Source: Bacteroidia bacterium | GTDB taxonomy: Bacteria > Bacteroidota > Bacteroidia > Flavobacteriales > Flavobacteriaceae | Direction of reading: 5' to 3' | Length of the DNA: 8,056 nucleotides | NCBI GenBank assembly: GCA_030425715.1 | Contig: JAUIAA010000091.1 | Coordinates: 1 to 8,056 of the forward strand | Part shown: positions 1 through 5,822 of the stretch, one piece after another | Numbering within the stretch: position 1 is the first letter of the stretch | Layout of the letters: each line of letters starts with the position of its first letter | Program-made: the position numbers and the translations under genes | Notes under the pieces: generated by a model | What the model was told of the DNA's origin: nothing | Seen by the model: the letters and a program-made list of their open reading frames with translations, nothing else | Databases searched by the model: none

Positions 1-58
1 CTTCATACTTAATTCTTCCAACTCCTTTATAAAACTCTTTGTTACCTATTAAAACCAT
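1..58 (-). CDS. xylA: Xylose isomerase, N-terminal fragment (cut by window edge)
   Basis: Only the first 19 codons are inside the window, reading MVLIGNKEFYKGVGRIKYE. Xylose isomerases of the Bacteroidota type begin with a very similar stretch (an aromatic-x-G-(I/V)-G-(K/R)-I-K-(Y/F)-E motif). The enzyme converts D-xylose to D-xylulose in the cytoplasm. The ATG lies 4 nt after the TAA of xylB on the same strand, so the two genes form a xylBA operon, and the kinase neighbour strongly supports the call. No catalytic residues are visible because the gene runs off the left edge. The identification rests on the short N-terminal match plus context. Confidence 0.85.
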   Translation of the reverse strand, partial: MVLIGNKEFYKGVGRIKYE

Positions 59-62
59 TTTG

Positions 63-1547
63 TTATTTGTTTTTTAATTTTATATCTAATTCGTTTTTCC
101 ACTTTTGATAGGCGTCCTCATATGGTACTTTATTGGATAAAGGCATATAAGTTTTCACATGATCGTTTTTTGTAATATTCTTACCAAAGTTTTGAAAATC
201 ACCATCGGTTAACCCCGCTGCTCTGGCAGCCCCAACAGCTCCAGTAGTATTGTAAATCTCTATTTCTTGCCCTATCAATGTTGCAACCGAATTGGCAAAA
301 ATTTCTGAACGAAATAAATTGTCGTTTCCTGCACGAATTACATTGATTTCGGTATTGTCTTTCTTTAACAAATCCATACCATAGGCAAAAGAAAAGGCAA
401 TACCCTCTAATGCTGCCCGATACAAATGGCCTTGACCATGCACATTTAAATTAATGTTGGCAAAATGTGCTCCTAAGGTACGGTTATTAAACATCCGTTC
501 TGCACCATTACCAAAAGGCAAAACAGATAGCCCATCAGATCCTATGACAATTTTAGCAGCCTTTTTACTCATGTTTTCATAGGAGTTTTCTGCACATATT
601 TTACGCAACCAACTGTACATAATTCCAGCTCCATTAATGTTTAACAACTTACCAACTACTGGTTTATTATTGGTGTAATTTACGTGGGCAAATTGGTTGA
701 TTTTTTCAATTTCATTTGGATTCATTTTATCAGTTACTGCATAAACCACTCCTGAAGTTCCTCCAGTAGCAGCAACTTCTCCATTATTAAAAATATTCAA
801 CGACAAGGCATTATTAGGCTGATCTCCTGAACGGTAGGTAATTGGCACCCCAACAGGCAGTCCCGACTCTTCAGACCCATGTTTATTTACAAAAGATTGG
901 TGGATAAAATTCTCTACAATTTCTGGGGTAAAACTTTGGTCTATACCGTAATGATCTAACAACCAATCGGCTACTTTCTCTTCTTTGTAATCCCAGAGTA
1001 TTCCTTCTGAAAGTCCGTTTTTAGTGGTATTAATTTCTCCTGAAAATTTCATGGCAATAAAATCTCCTGGCAACATATATTTATCAATTTTTTCGTAAAC
1101 CTCGGGTTCATTATCTAAAACCCATTTCAATTTAGAGGCGGTAAAATTCCCTGGGGAATTGAGAAGGTGTTCCCTACACTTTTCATGTCCTATTTCAGCG
1201 AAAGCTTTATTACCAATTGCTACAGCTCTACTATCGCACCAAATAATGGCATTTCTAAGTGCTTTTTGGTTTTTATCTACCACTACCAAACCGTGCATTT
1301 GGTAAGATATACCAACGGCTTGAATTGTATTGGCATCTATTTTTGTAGTCTTTATAATTTTTTTTGTTGCCTTACACACATACTGCCACCACAATTCTGG
1401 ATCTTGTTCCGCCCAATCTTTTTGTACTGAAATTATTTCCATTTCATTAACGGGTTCGTGAACAATACTTAAACTTCTACCTGTTTTACATTCTACCAAA
1501 GCGGCCTTAACCGATGAACTGCCAATATCAAATCCTAAGTAATACAA
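63..1547 (-). CDS. xylB: Xylulokinase (FGGY carbohydrate kinase family)
   Basis: This 494-residue protein has the usual length of an FGGY kinase and would phosphorylate D-xylulose to xylulose-5-phosphate with ATP in the cytoplasm. Visible motifs in order are the N-terminal phosphate-1 loop DIGSSSVK (7-14), the sugar-site QMHG (83-86), WCDSR (103-107), the SGDQPNNA segment (240-247) whose Asp242 is the expected catalytic base, the phosphate-2 loop TGGTSG (261-266), and a C-terminal adenosine-side segment around RAGNDN (406-411). The start codon is TTG: in frame upstream there is no ATG or GTG before a TGA at 1578-1580, and the DIGSSS motif begins 6 residues in, so the start cannot be much later. 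xylA follows directly, which supports xylulose over other FGGY substrates. A possible weak promoter on the minus strand is TATATTCG at 1576-1569, one mismatch from TAnnTTTG. Confidence 0.93.
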   Translation of the reverse strand: MYYLGFDIGSSSVKAALVECKTGRSLSIVHEPVNEMEIISVQKDWAEQDPELWWQYVCKATKKIIKTTKIDANTIQAVGISYQMHGLVVVDKNQKALRNAIIWCDSRAVAIGNKAFAEIGHEKCREHLLNSPGNFTASKLKWVLDNEPEVYEKIDKYMLPGDFIAMKFSGEINTTKNGLSEGILWDYKEEKVADWLLDHYGIDQSFTPEIVENFIHQSFVNKHGSEESGLPVGVPITYRSGDQPNNALSLNIFNNGEVAATGGTSGVVYAVTDKMNPNEIEKINQFAHVNYTNNKPVVGKLLNINGAGIMYSWLRKICAENSYENMSKKAAKIVIGSDGLSVLPFGNGAERMFNNRTLGAHFANINLNVHGQGHLYRAALEGIAFSFAYGMDLLKKDNTEINVIRAGNDNLFRSEIFANSVATLIGQEIEIYNTTGAVGAARAAGLTDGDFQNFGKNITKNDHVKTYMPLSNKVPYEDAYQKWKNELDIKLKNK

Positions 1548-1617
1548 ATTTTTAATTTTAATCTCGCTCGAATATAATCAATAAAGAATTACTTACGAAA
1601 TTTTCAAATTATTAAAG

Positions 1618-1625
1618 TATTTTTG
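1618..1625 (+). promoter_or_regulatory. Candidate -7 promoter element for rlmD
   Basis: TATTTTTG matches the Bacteroidota -7 consensus TAnnTTTG exactly. No good TTG/TTTG -33 element sits at the usual distance of about 19 bp, so the promoter is incomplete. If used, transcription would begin at or next to the rlmD ATG at 1630, giving a leaderless or almost leaderless mRNA. The T-rich context makes a chance match possible. Confidence 0.4.
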
Positions 1626-1629
1626 CCAA

Positions 1630-3039
1630 ATGTCAAGAAAAAAGAAATTTCATTTATTCGAAAATATTGAGGTAATTGATGCTGCTGCAAAAGGCAAAAC
1701 GGTTGCCAAAGCACCAGATGGAAAGGTTATTTTTTTATCAAATGCCGTTCCTGGAGATATTGTAGATATCCAAACGGGAAGAAAAAGAAAATCCTATTAC
1801 GAAGGAAAAGCAGTAAAATTCCATAAATTATCGGATAAACGAACAGAACCTGTTTGCGATTATTTTGGTGTTTGTGGCGGTTGCAAATGGCAAAATATGA
1901 AATATGAAGCGCAGCTGGCTTTTAAACAAAATGAGGTAACCAATAATTTGATTAGAATTGGACATGTAGAATTACCAGAAGTTACCCCTATTTTAGGTTG
2001 TAAAGAAACTTATTTTTACAGAAATAAAATGGAATTTTCATTTTCTGCTTCAAGATGGTTGACCGAAGAAGAGATAAAAAGTGGTAATGATTTTAACAAT
2101 AAAAATGCTTGTGGGTTTCATATTCCTAGAATGTGGGATAAAATTTTAGATATTGATAAATGTCATTTACAAGAAGACCCTTCGAATGCCATTCGAAATT
2201 ACATCAAAGAATTTGCGATTGCCAATACTATTTCTTTTTACAATCCTAGAACACAGGAAGGCTTATTGAGAACGCTAATGATTCGTATAAGTTCAACCAA
2301 AGAAATTATGGTTGTACTACAAATGTTTTCCGATGAGAAAGATAATCGAGAACTATTATTGCAAAATGTTTTAAAAAAATTTCCTGAAATTACCTCTTTA
2401 CAATACGTAATTAACAATAAAGGTAACGATACTATTTATGACCAAAAGGTTGTGCTCTATCATGGAAGAGATCATATTTTTGAAGAAATGGAGGGACTTA
2501 AATTTAAAATTAATGCAAAATCTTTTTACCAAACTAATTCAGCGCAAGCTTATGAACTGTATAAAATTACTAGAAATTTTGCCAATTTAACAGGTAACGA
2601 AGTAGTTTATGACCTATATACAGGTACCGGAACCATAGCTCAATTTGTAGCTAAAAATGCCAAAAAAGTAGTAGGTGTAGAATCTGTTCCCGAAGCTATT
2701 GCAGATGCAAAAGAAAATGCAAAAAACAATAATATTGACAATACTTCCTTTTTTGTAGGAGATATGGCTAAGGTATTTACCGATGAATTTATTTCAAAAA
2801 ATGGAATGCCAGAAGTGATTATTACAGATCCACCACGAGATGGCATGCATAAAAAAGTGGTAGAACAAATACTTAAAATAGCTCCTAAAAGGGTGGTGTA
2901 TGTTAGCTGTAATGCTGCAACCCAAGCTAGAGATTTGTCTATTTTAGACGAAAAATATAAAATAATAAAAACACAAGCAGTAGATATGTTTCCTCAAACT
3001 TTTCATGTAGAAAATGTTGTACTTTTGGAACTTAGGTAA
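1630..3039 (+). CDS. rlmD: 23S rRNA (uracil-5-)-methyltransferase, RlmD/RumA type
   Basis: This 469-residue protein of the TrmA/RumA family methylates C5 of a uridine in 23S rRNA (U1939 in E. coli RlmD) using S-adenosylmethionine. A TRAM RNA-binding domain occupies roughly residues 10-65. The [4Fe-4S] cluster cysteines are Cys76, Cys82, Cys85 and Cys178 (the last in DKCHL). The methyltransferase core has FYQTN (299-303), the SAM-binding YDLYTGTGTIA (327-337), TDPPRDG (399-405), the catalytic nucleophile Cys427 in VSCNAAT, and the base Glu461 in HVENV. All expected catalytic and cluster residues are present, so the gene looks functional. RlmC-, RlmCD- or TrmA-like specificity cannot be excluded by sequence reading. 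It begins the five-gene co-directional run and is divergent from xylB over an 82-bp gap. Confidence 0.93.
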   Translation: MSRKKKFHLFENIEVIDAAAKGKTVAKAPDGKVIFLSNAVPGDIVDIQTGRKRKSYYEGKAVKFHKLSDKRTEPVCDYFGVCGGCKWQNMKYEAQLAFKQNEVTNNLIRIGHVELPEVTPILGCKETYFYRNKMEFSFSASRWLTEEEIKSGNDFNNKNACGFHIPRMWDKILDIDKCHLQEDPSNAIRNYIKEFAIANTISFYNPRTQEGLLRTLMIRISSTKEIMVVLQMFSDEKDNRELLLQNVLKKFPEITSLQYVINNKGNDTIYDQKVVLYHGRDHIFEEMEGLKFKINAKSFYQTNSAQAYELYKITRNFANLTGNEVVYDLYTGTGTIAQFVAKNAKKVVGVESVPEAIADAKENAKNNNIDNTSFFVGDMAKVFTDEFISKNGMPEVIITDPPRDGMHKKVVEQILKIAPKRVVYVSCNAATQARDLSILDEKYKIIKTQAVDMFPQTFHVENVVLLELR

Positions 3040-3057
3040 GCTTTTAAAATATTAAAA

Positions 3058-3576
3058 TTGAATCCAACATTTATAAATAAATCAAAACCAATTGCACTAA
3101 TAATTCTATTGCTTTTTACTATTTGGAGCTGTGAAAAAGATGAAATTTGTTTAGAAGAAACAACCCCTTTACTCATTGTACGATTCTATGATGTGGATAA
3201 CCCCGATAATCTAAAAAAAGTAATCAATTTAAAAGTAGAATTAGAAGGAATAGAGGGTATCTATGAAAACGCTACCATTACAGCTTTAACAGACTCTATT
3301 GCTATACCTATAAAAACTACAGAAGATAGTACCAAATATATTCTAACTATTAATCAAGAAGAAAACGTTGAGGAAACCAATACAGATAGTTTTGAGATAA
3401 ATTATACAAGAGAAGATTTTTTTGTATCGAGATCTTGCGGTTACAAAACCCTTTTTTACGGTATTTTGCCAAATTTATATACTGACAATGACAACTGGAT
3501 TAAAGAACTGATTACGGTTAAAAATCCACAAGATGTGTTAAACGAAAACGAAACCCATGTTAAAATATACCATTAA
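3058..3576 (+). CDS. DUF6452-type small lipoprotein, function unknown
   Basis: This 172-residue protein starts with a hydrophobic signal segment (about residues 11-23) ending in a lipobox-like IWSC, with Cys25 as the likely lipidated residue, so it is probably anchored in the outer membrane or periplasm. After it comes CEKDEICLEETTPLLIVRFYD-like sequence (25-45), in which a short acidic loop with a second Cys (Cys31) precedes a beta strand; I recognise this as the DUF6452 type from memory, without a search. The rest looks like a beta-rich domain. The only usable start is TTG at 3058: the in-frame codons back to the rlmD stop contain no ATG or GTG, and a later start would lose the signal segment. 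It lies 18 nt after rlmD and its 3' end overlaps the next gene by 20 nt, so the two are probably translated together. Confidence 0.8.
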   Translation: MNPTFINKSKPIALIILLLFTIWSCEKDEICLEETTPLLIVRFYDVDNPDNLKKVINLKVELEGIEGIYENATITALTDSIAIPIKTTEDSTKYILTINQEENVEETNTDSFEINYTREDFFVSRSCGYKTLFYGILPNLYTDNDNWIKELITVKNPQDVLNENETHVKIYH

Positions 3577-4237
3577 AATATTATTTTTATTGTTGCCGTT
3601 TTCTTTGTTAGCCCAAGAAAAAGAAAAGGATACCAAAACCTATAAAAACAGATATGGGTTAAGAGTGGGGATTGATTTGTTTCGTCCCGCTGTTTCTTTC
3701 TTCGATGATGATTTAAGCAGCTTTGAAATTGTTGGTGATTATCGCATTTCAGAACGTTTTTTTCTTGCCACAGAATTGGGCTACGCCAATTATAAAGGAA
3801 ATGAAGATTTTTACAACTACACTACCAAAGGTTCTTATATAAAAGTAGGTACAGATTTTAACACCTATAAAAATTGGCTAGGCATGGAAAACCTAATCTA
3901 TGTTGGGGTACGATATGCCTTTAGTACTTTTGATCAAACTGTTGATAATTACACCATAAACGCCGATCCGTTTTTACCATTAGAAACAAACAATACACCT
4001 ATTACCTATGATGGTTTAACAGCACAATGGGCAGAACTTGTTTTGGGTATCAAAGCAGAAATATTGCACAATGTATTTCTAGGTTTCTCCTTTAGAGCTG
4101 GCAAAATAATTAGCGACAAAGAACCTGATAACTTTAAAAATTTATACATTCCTGGATTTAATAGGGTTTATTTAAACAATGGTGGATTTAGTTTTAACTA
4201 TACTCTCTCCTATTTAATTCCTTTGTACAAAAAATAA
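3557..4237 (+). CDS. DUF6048-type predicted outer-membrane beta-barrel protein
   Basis: This 226-residue protein has a classic Sec signal peptide: basic start, hydrophobic core (about 5-18), and likely cleavage after SLLA (16-19) before Gln20. The mature part has alternating, aromatic-rich strands such as YGLRVGIDLF, FFLATELGYANYKG and NLIYVGVRYAFSTF, ending in NYTLSYLIPLYKK, which fits a small outer-membrane barrel of perhaps eight strands. I recognise it as the DUF6048 type from memory and no function is known to me. Its ATG sits inside the last codons of the preceding lipoprotein gene (20-nt overlap, different frame), so translational coupling is likely. A lipoprotein plus barrel pair suggests a joint outer-membrane role, but this is inference. 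Confidence 0.78.
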   Translation: MLKYTIKILFLLLPFSLLAQEKEKDTKTYKNRYGLRVGIDLFRPAVSFFDDDLSSFEIVGDYRISERFFLATELGYANYKGNEDFYNYTTKGSYIKVGTDFNTYKNWLGMENLIYVGVRYAFSTFDQTVDNYTINADPFLPLETNNTPITYDGLTAQWAELVLGIKAEILHNVFLGFSFRAGKIISDKEPDNFKNLYIPGFNRVYLNNGGFSFNYTLSYLIPLYKK

Positions 4238-4245
4238 ATACTTTT

Positions 4246-5196
4246 ATGATGAAAAATATTCCAAGTGTTGATTTATCCGATTTTTTATCTGATGATCCAT
4301 CTAGAAAAGAAAAATTTATCCAAAAAATTGGCAATGCCTACGAAGAAATTGGCTTTGTGGCATTAAAAGGCCACTTTTTAAGTGATGAACTTACCAAAAA
4401 ATTATATCAAGAAGTAAAAGCCTTTTTTGAATTACCCGTTGAAGTTAAAGCAAAATATGAAATTGAAGGCTTAGCTGGGCAACGTGGTTATACTTCTTTT
4501 GGAAAAGAATCTGCAAAAGGCAAAAAAGAAGGCGATTTAAAAGAGTTTTGGCATTTTGGACAAGAAATCCAAGATGGAGAGGTTTTGGCTGAAAAATACC
4601 CTGATAATATTATCGTAAATGAAGTGCCAAATTTCAATTCAACTGGAATGGAAGCTTATCGTCAATTAGAAAAAACAGCCATTTATGTACTAAGAGCTCT
4701 TGCACTTTATATAGGCGTTGAAGAAAATTTCTTTGATAAATTTGTTACCAATGGCAACAGTATTTTAAGACCAATTCACTATCCTCCAATAGTAGATAAA
4801 CCTAAAGGTGCTGTTAGAGCGGCAGAGCATGGCGATATCAATTTAATTACCCTTTTAATGGGAGCTTCTGCCTCTGGTTTAGAGGTTAAAAATAAGCAAG
4901 AACAATGGATCCCTGTAACGGCCTTACCAGAACAGTTGGTAATTAATGTAGGAGATATGTTGCAAAGATTGACCAACAACAAATTGCGCTCTACTATTCA
5001 TCGCGTAGTTAACCCTCCTAAAGAAGATTGGGGTAAATCTAGGTATTCTATTCCATTTTTTACCCATCCAAAAAGTGAAATGAATTTAAGCTGTTTACCA
5101 GAGTGTATTGACCAAAATCACCCAAAACTGTACGATGATATTACCGCAGGTGCATATTTAAACGAACGCTTAAAGGAATTGGGACTTTTAAAATAG
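4246..5196 (+). CDS. Fe(II)/2-oxoglutarate-dependent oxygenase, isopenicillin N synthase-like
   Basis: This 316-residue protein has the two-part layout of the isopenicillin N synthase-like oxygenases: an N-terminal DIOX_N-type domain (about 5-115, with PSVDLSDF at the start and GFVALKGH at 36-43) and a C-terminal double-stranded beta-helix oxygenase domain (about 170-280). The iron ligands are visible as His195 and Asp197 (HGD) and His252 (IHRV), and the 2-oxoglutarate carboxylate site as Arg266/Ser268 (RYS). All are intact, so an active oxygenase is expected. The substrate cannot be read from sequence; the family covers hydroxylation, desaturation and ring closure. The start is one of two adjacent ATG codons (4246 or 4249). 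It sits 8 nt after the barrel gene and 6 nt before the GldL-like gene, and no biosynthetic cluster surrounds it. Confidence 0.9.
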   Translation: MMKNIPSVDLSDFLSDDPSRKEKFIQKIGNAYEEIGFVALKGHFLSDELTKKLYQEVKAFFELPVEVKAKYEIEGLAGQRGYTSFGKESAKGKKEGDLKEFWHFGQEIQDGEVLAEKYPDNIIVNEVPNFNSTGMEAYRQLEKTAIYVLRALALYIGVEENFFDKFVTNGNSILRPIHYPPIVDKPKGAVRAAEHGDINLITLLMGASASGLEVKNKQEQWIPVTALPEQLVINVGDMLQRLTNNKLRSTIHRVVNPPKEDWGKSRYSIPFFTHPKSEMNLSCLPECIDQNHPKLYDDITAGAYLNERLKELGLLK

Positions 5197-5202
5197 TATG
5201 TT

Positions 5203-5373
5203 TTGAGCAAAAAAGTTATTTCATTTTTTACTTTTGGCCTCTTATTGATGGTTATAGGTGCCATTTTTAAAATTTTACATTGGCAACAAGGTACTACCCT
5301 TTTAGCAGTTGGATTAACTTTTGAGTCGTTGGCCATTATTCTATTTGCTTGGAATAAACTTAAAAATAAATAG
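5203..5373 (+). CDS. GldL-like two-helix membrane microprotein
   Basis: This 56-residue protein reads from TTG as MSKKVISFFTFGLLLMVIGA and continues with FKILHWQQG (22-30), a second hydrophobic helix (about 32-50) and a basic tail NKLKNK. The pattern of a short cytoplasmic start, a helix ending in GA(I/L)FKI.HW, a tight turn, then a helix with a buried Glu (Glu41) closely resembles the N-terminal transmembrane hairpin of GldL, the inner-membrane motor subunit of the type IX secretion and gliding machinery. The long cytoplasmic part of GldL is absent, so this is a free-standing hairpin. No ATG or GTG is available: the frame opens directly at the TAG of the oxygenase gene (5194-5196). It ends at TAG 5371-5373 and is the last gene of the run. 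A role in motility or secretion is not shown. Confidence 0.72.
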   Translation: MSKKVISFFTFGLLLMVIGAIFKILHWQQGTTLLAVGLTFESLAIILFAWNKLKNK

Positions 5374-5386
5374 AAAATAATTATAC

Positions 5387-5417
5387 TTTAGGCTCCGTAT
5401 AATATTTAATATCTTTG
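5387..5417 (+). promoter_or_regulatory. Promoter for yciH and downstream phosphorylase gene
   Basis: TATCTTTG at 5410-5417 matches the Bacteroidota -7 consensus TAnnTTTG exactly, and TTTA at 5387-5390, 19 bp upstream, is a three-of-four match to the -33 TTTG. Transcription would start around 5422, giving a leader of about 18 nt before the yciH ATG at 5440. The placement between two gene runs supports it. Confidence 0.6.
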
Positions 5418-5439
5418 GGTAACTTATTTTTACAAAGCA

Positions 5440-5796
5440 ATGTCAAAAAAAAAATTAAATAGCTTATCCGATTTGGGAGGCTTTGTGTTTTCAACCAATG
5501 AAAATGAAGATTTCTCCGCTTTCGCGGAAGATAGTTCCGAAACTTTAGCTCCAAAAAATCAATACTTAGAAGCCCATTTTTCAAACAAAGGAAGAGGTGG
5601 AAAAACGGTAACAGTAATTACTGGATTCCAAGGCAGTGATTCCGATTTAAAACAATTGGCAAAATTATTAAAAACCAAATGTGGCGTAGGCGGAAGTGTA
5701 AAAGATGGTGAAATAATCATTCAAGGAAATTACCGCGATAAAATCATGGAGATTTTAAAGAAAGAAGAGTATAATGTAAAAAGGGTTGGTGGATAA
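5440..5796 (+). CDS. yciH: SUI1/eIF1-like translation initiation factor (YciH family)
   Basis: This 118-residue protein matches bacterial YciH in length and layout. A flexible, acidic N-terminal part (about 1-42) is followed by a SUI1 domain (about 43-116) with the signature KGRGGKTVTVITGF (50-63), the KLLKTKCGVGGSVKDGEI stretch (76-91) that carries the conserved Cys-Gly and Gly-Gly turn, and IQGNYRDKI (94-102). SUI1 proteins bind the small ribosomal subunit near the P site; in E. coli YciH has been linked to discrimination against aberrant initiation complexes. It has its own promoter and lies 26 nt before the nucleoside phosphorylase gene, with which it may be co-transcribed. The ATG at 5440 is the first in frame after the promoter. 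Confidence 0.92.
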   Translation: MSKKKLNSLSDLGGFVFSTNENEDFSAFAEDSSETLAPKNQYLEAHFSNKGRGGKTVTVITGFQGSDSDLKQLAKLLKTKCGVGGSVKDGEIIIQGNYRDKIMEILKKEEYNVKRVGG

Positions 5797-5822
5797 GTAA
5801 GTCATCATAAAATTTATAAATC

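Noticed and set aside
1167..1430. 87-residue plus-strand ORF inside xylB
   Set aside because: It lies wholly antisense to a well-supported FGGY kinase and shows no domain or signal; it is a shadow frame.
1569..1600. Possible minus-strand promoter for xylB (TTTCG, 19 bp, TATATTCG)
   Set aside because: Both elements carry a mismatch to the Bacteroidota consensus, so I mention it in the xylB entry but do not list it as a feature.
2640..2846. 68-residue minus-strand ORF inside rlmD
   Set aside because: It is antisense to the SAM-binding and DPPR motifs of rlmD, whose codons explain the open frame.
4779..4982. 67-residue minus-strand ORF inside the oxygenase gene
   Set aside because: It covers the strongly supported iron-ligand region of the oxygenase on the other strand.
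5118..5336. 72-residue minus-strand ORF across the oxygenase end and the GldL-like gene
   Set aside because: The plus strand carries a convincing oxygenase C-terminus and a transmembrane hairpin; the minus-strand product has no recognisable feature.
5413..5437. CTTTG...CAAAG inverted repeat flanking the yciH leader
   Set aside because: Only five pairs around a 15-nt loop, and one arm is the promoter element itself; easily chance in AT-rich DNA.
5381..5584. 67-residue minus-strand ORF over the yciH promoter and 5' end
   Set aside because: It overlaps a good promoter and the yciH coding start and has no protein feature of its own.
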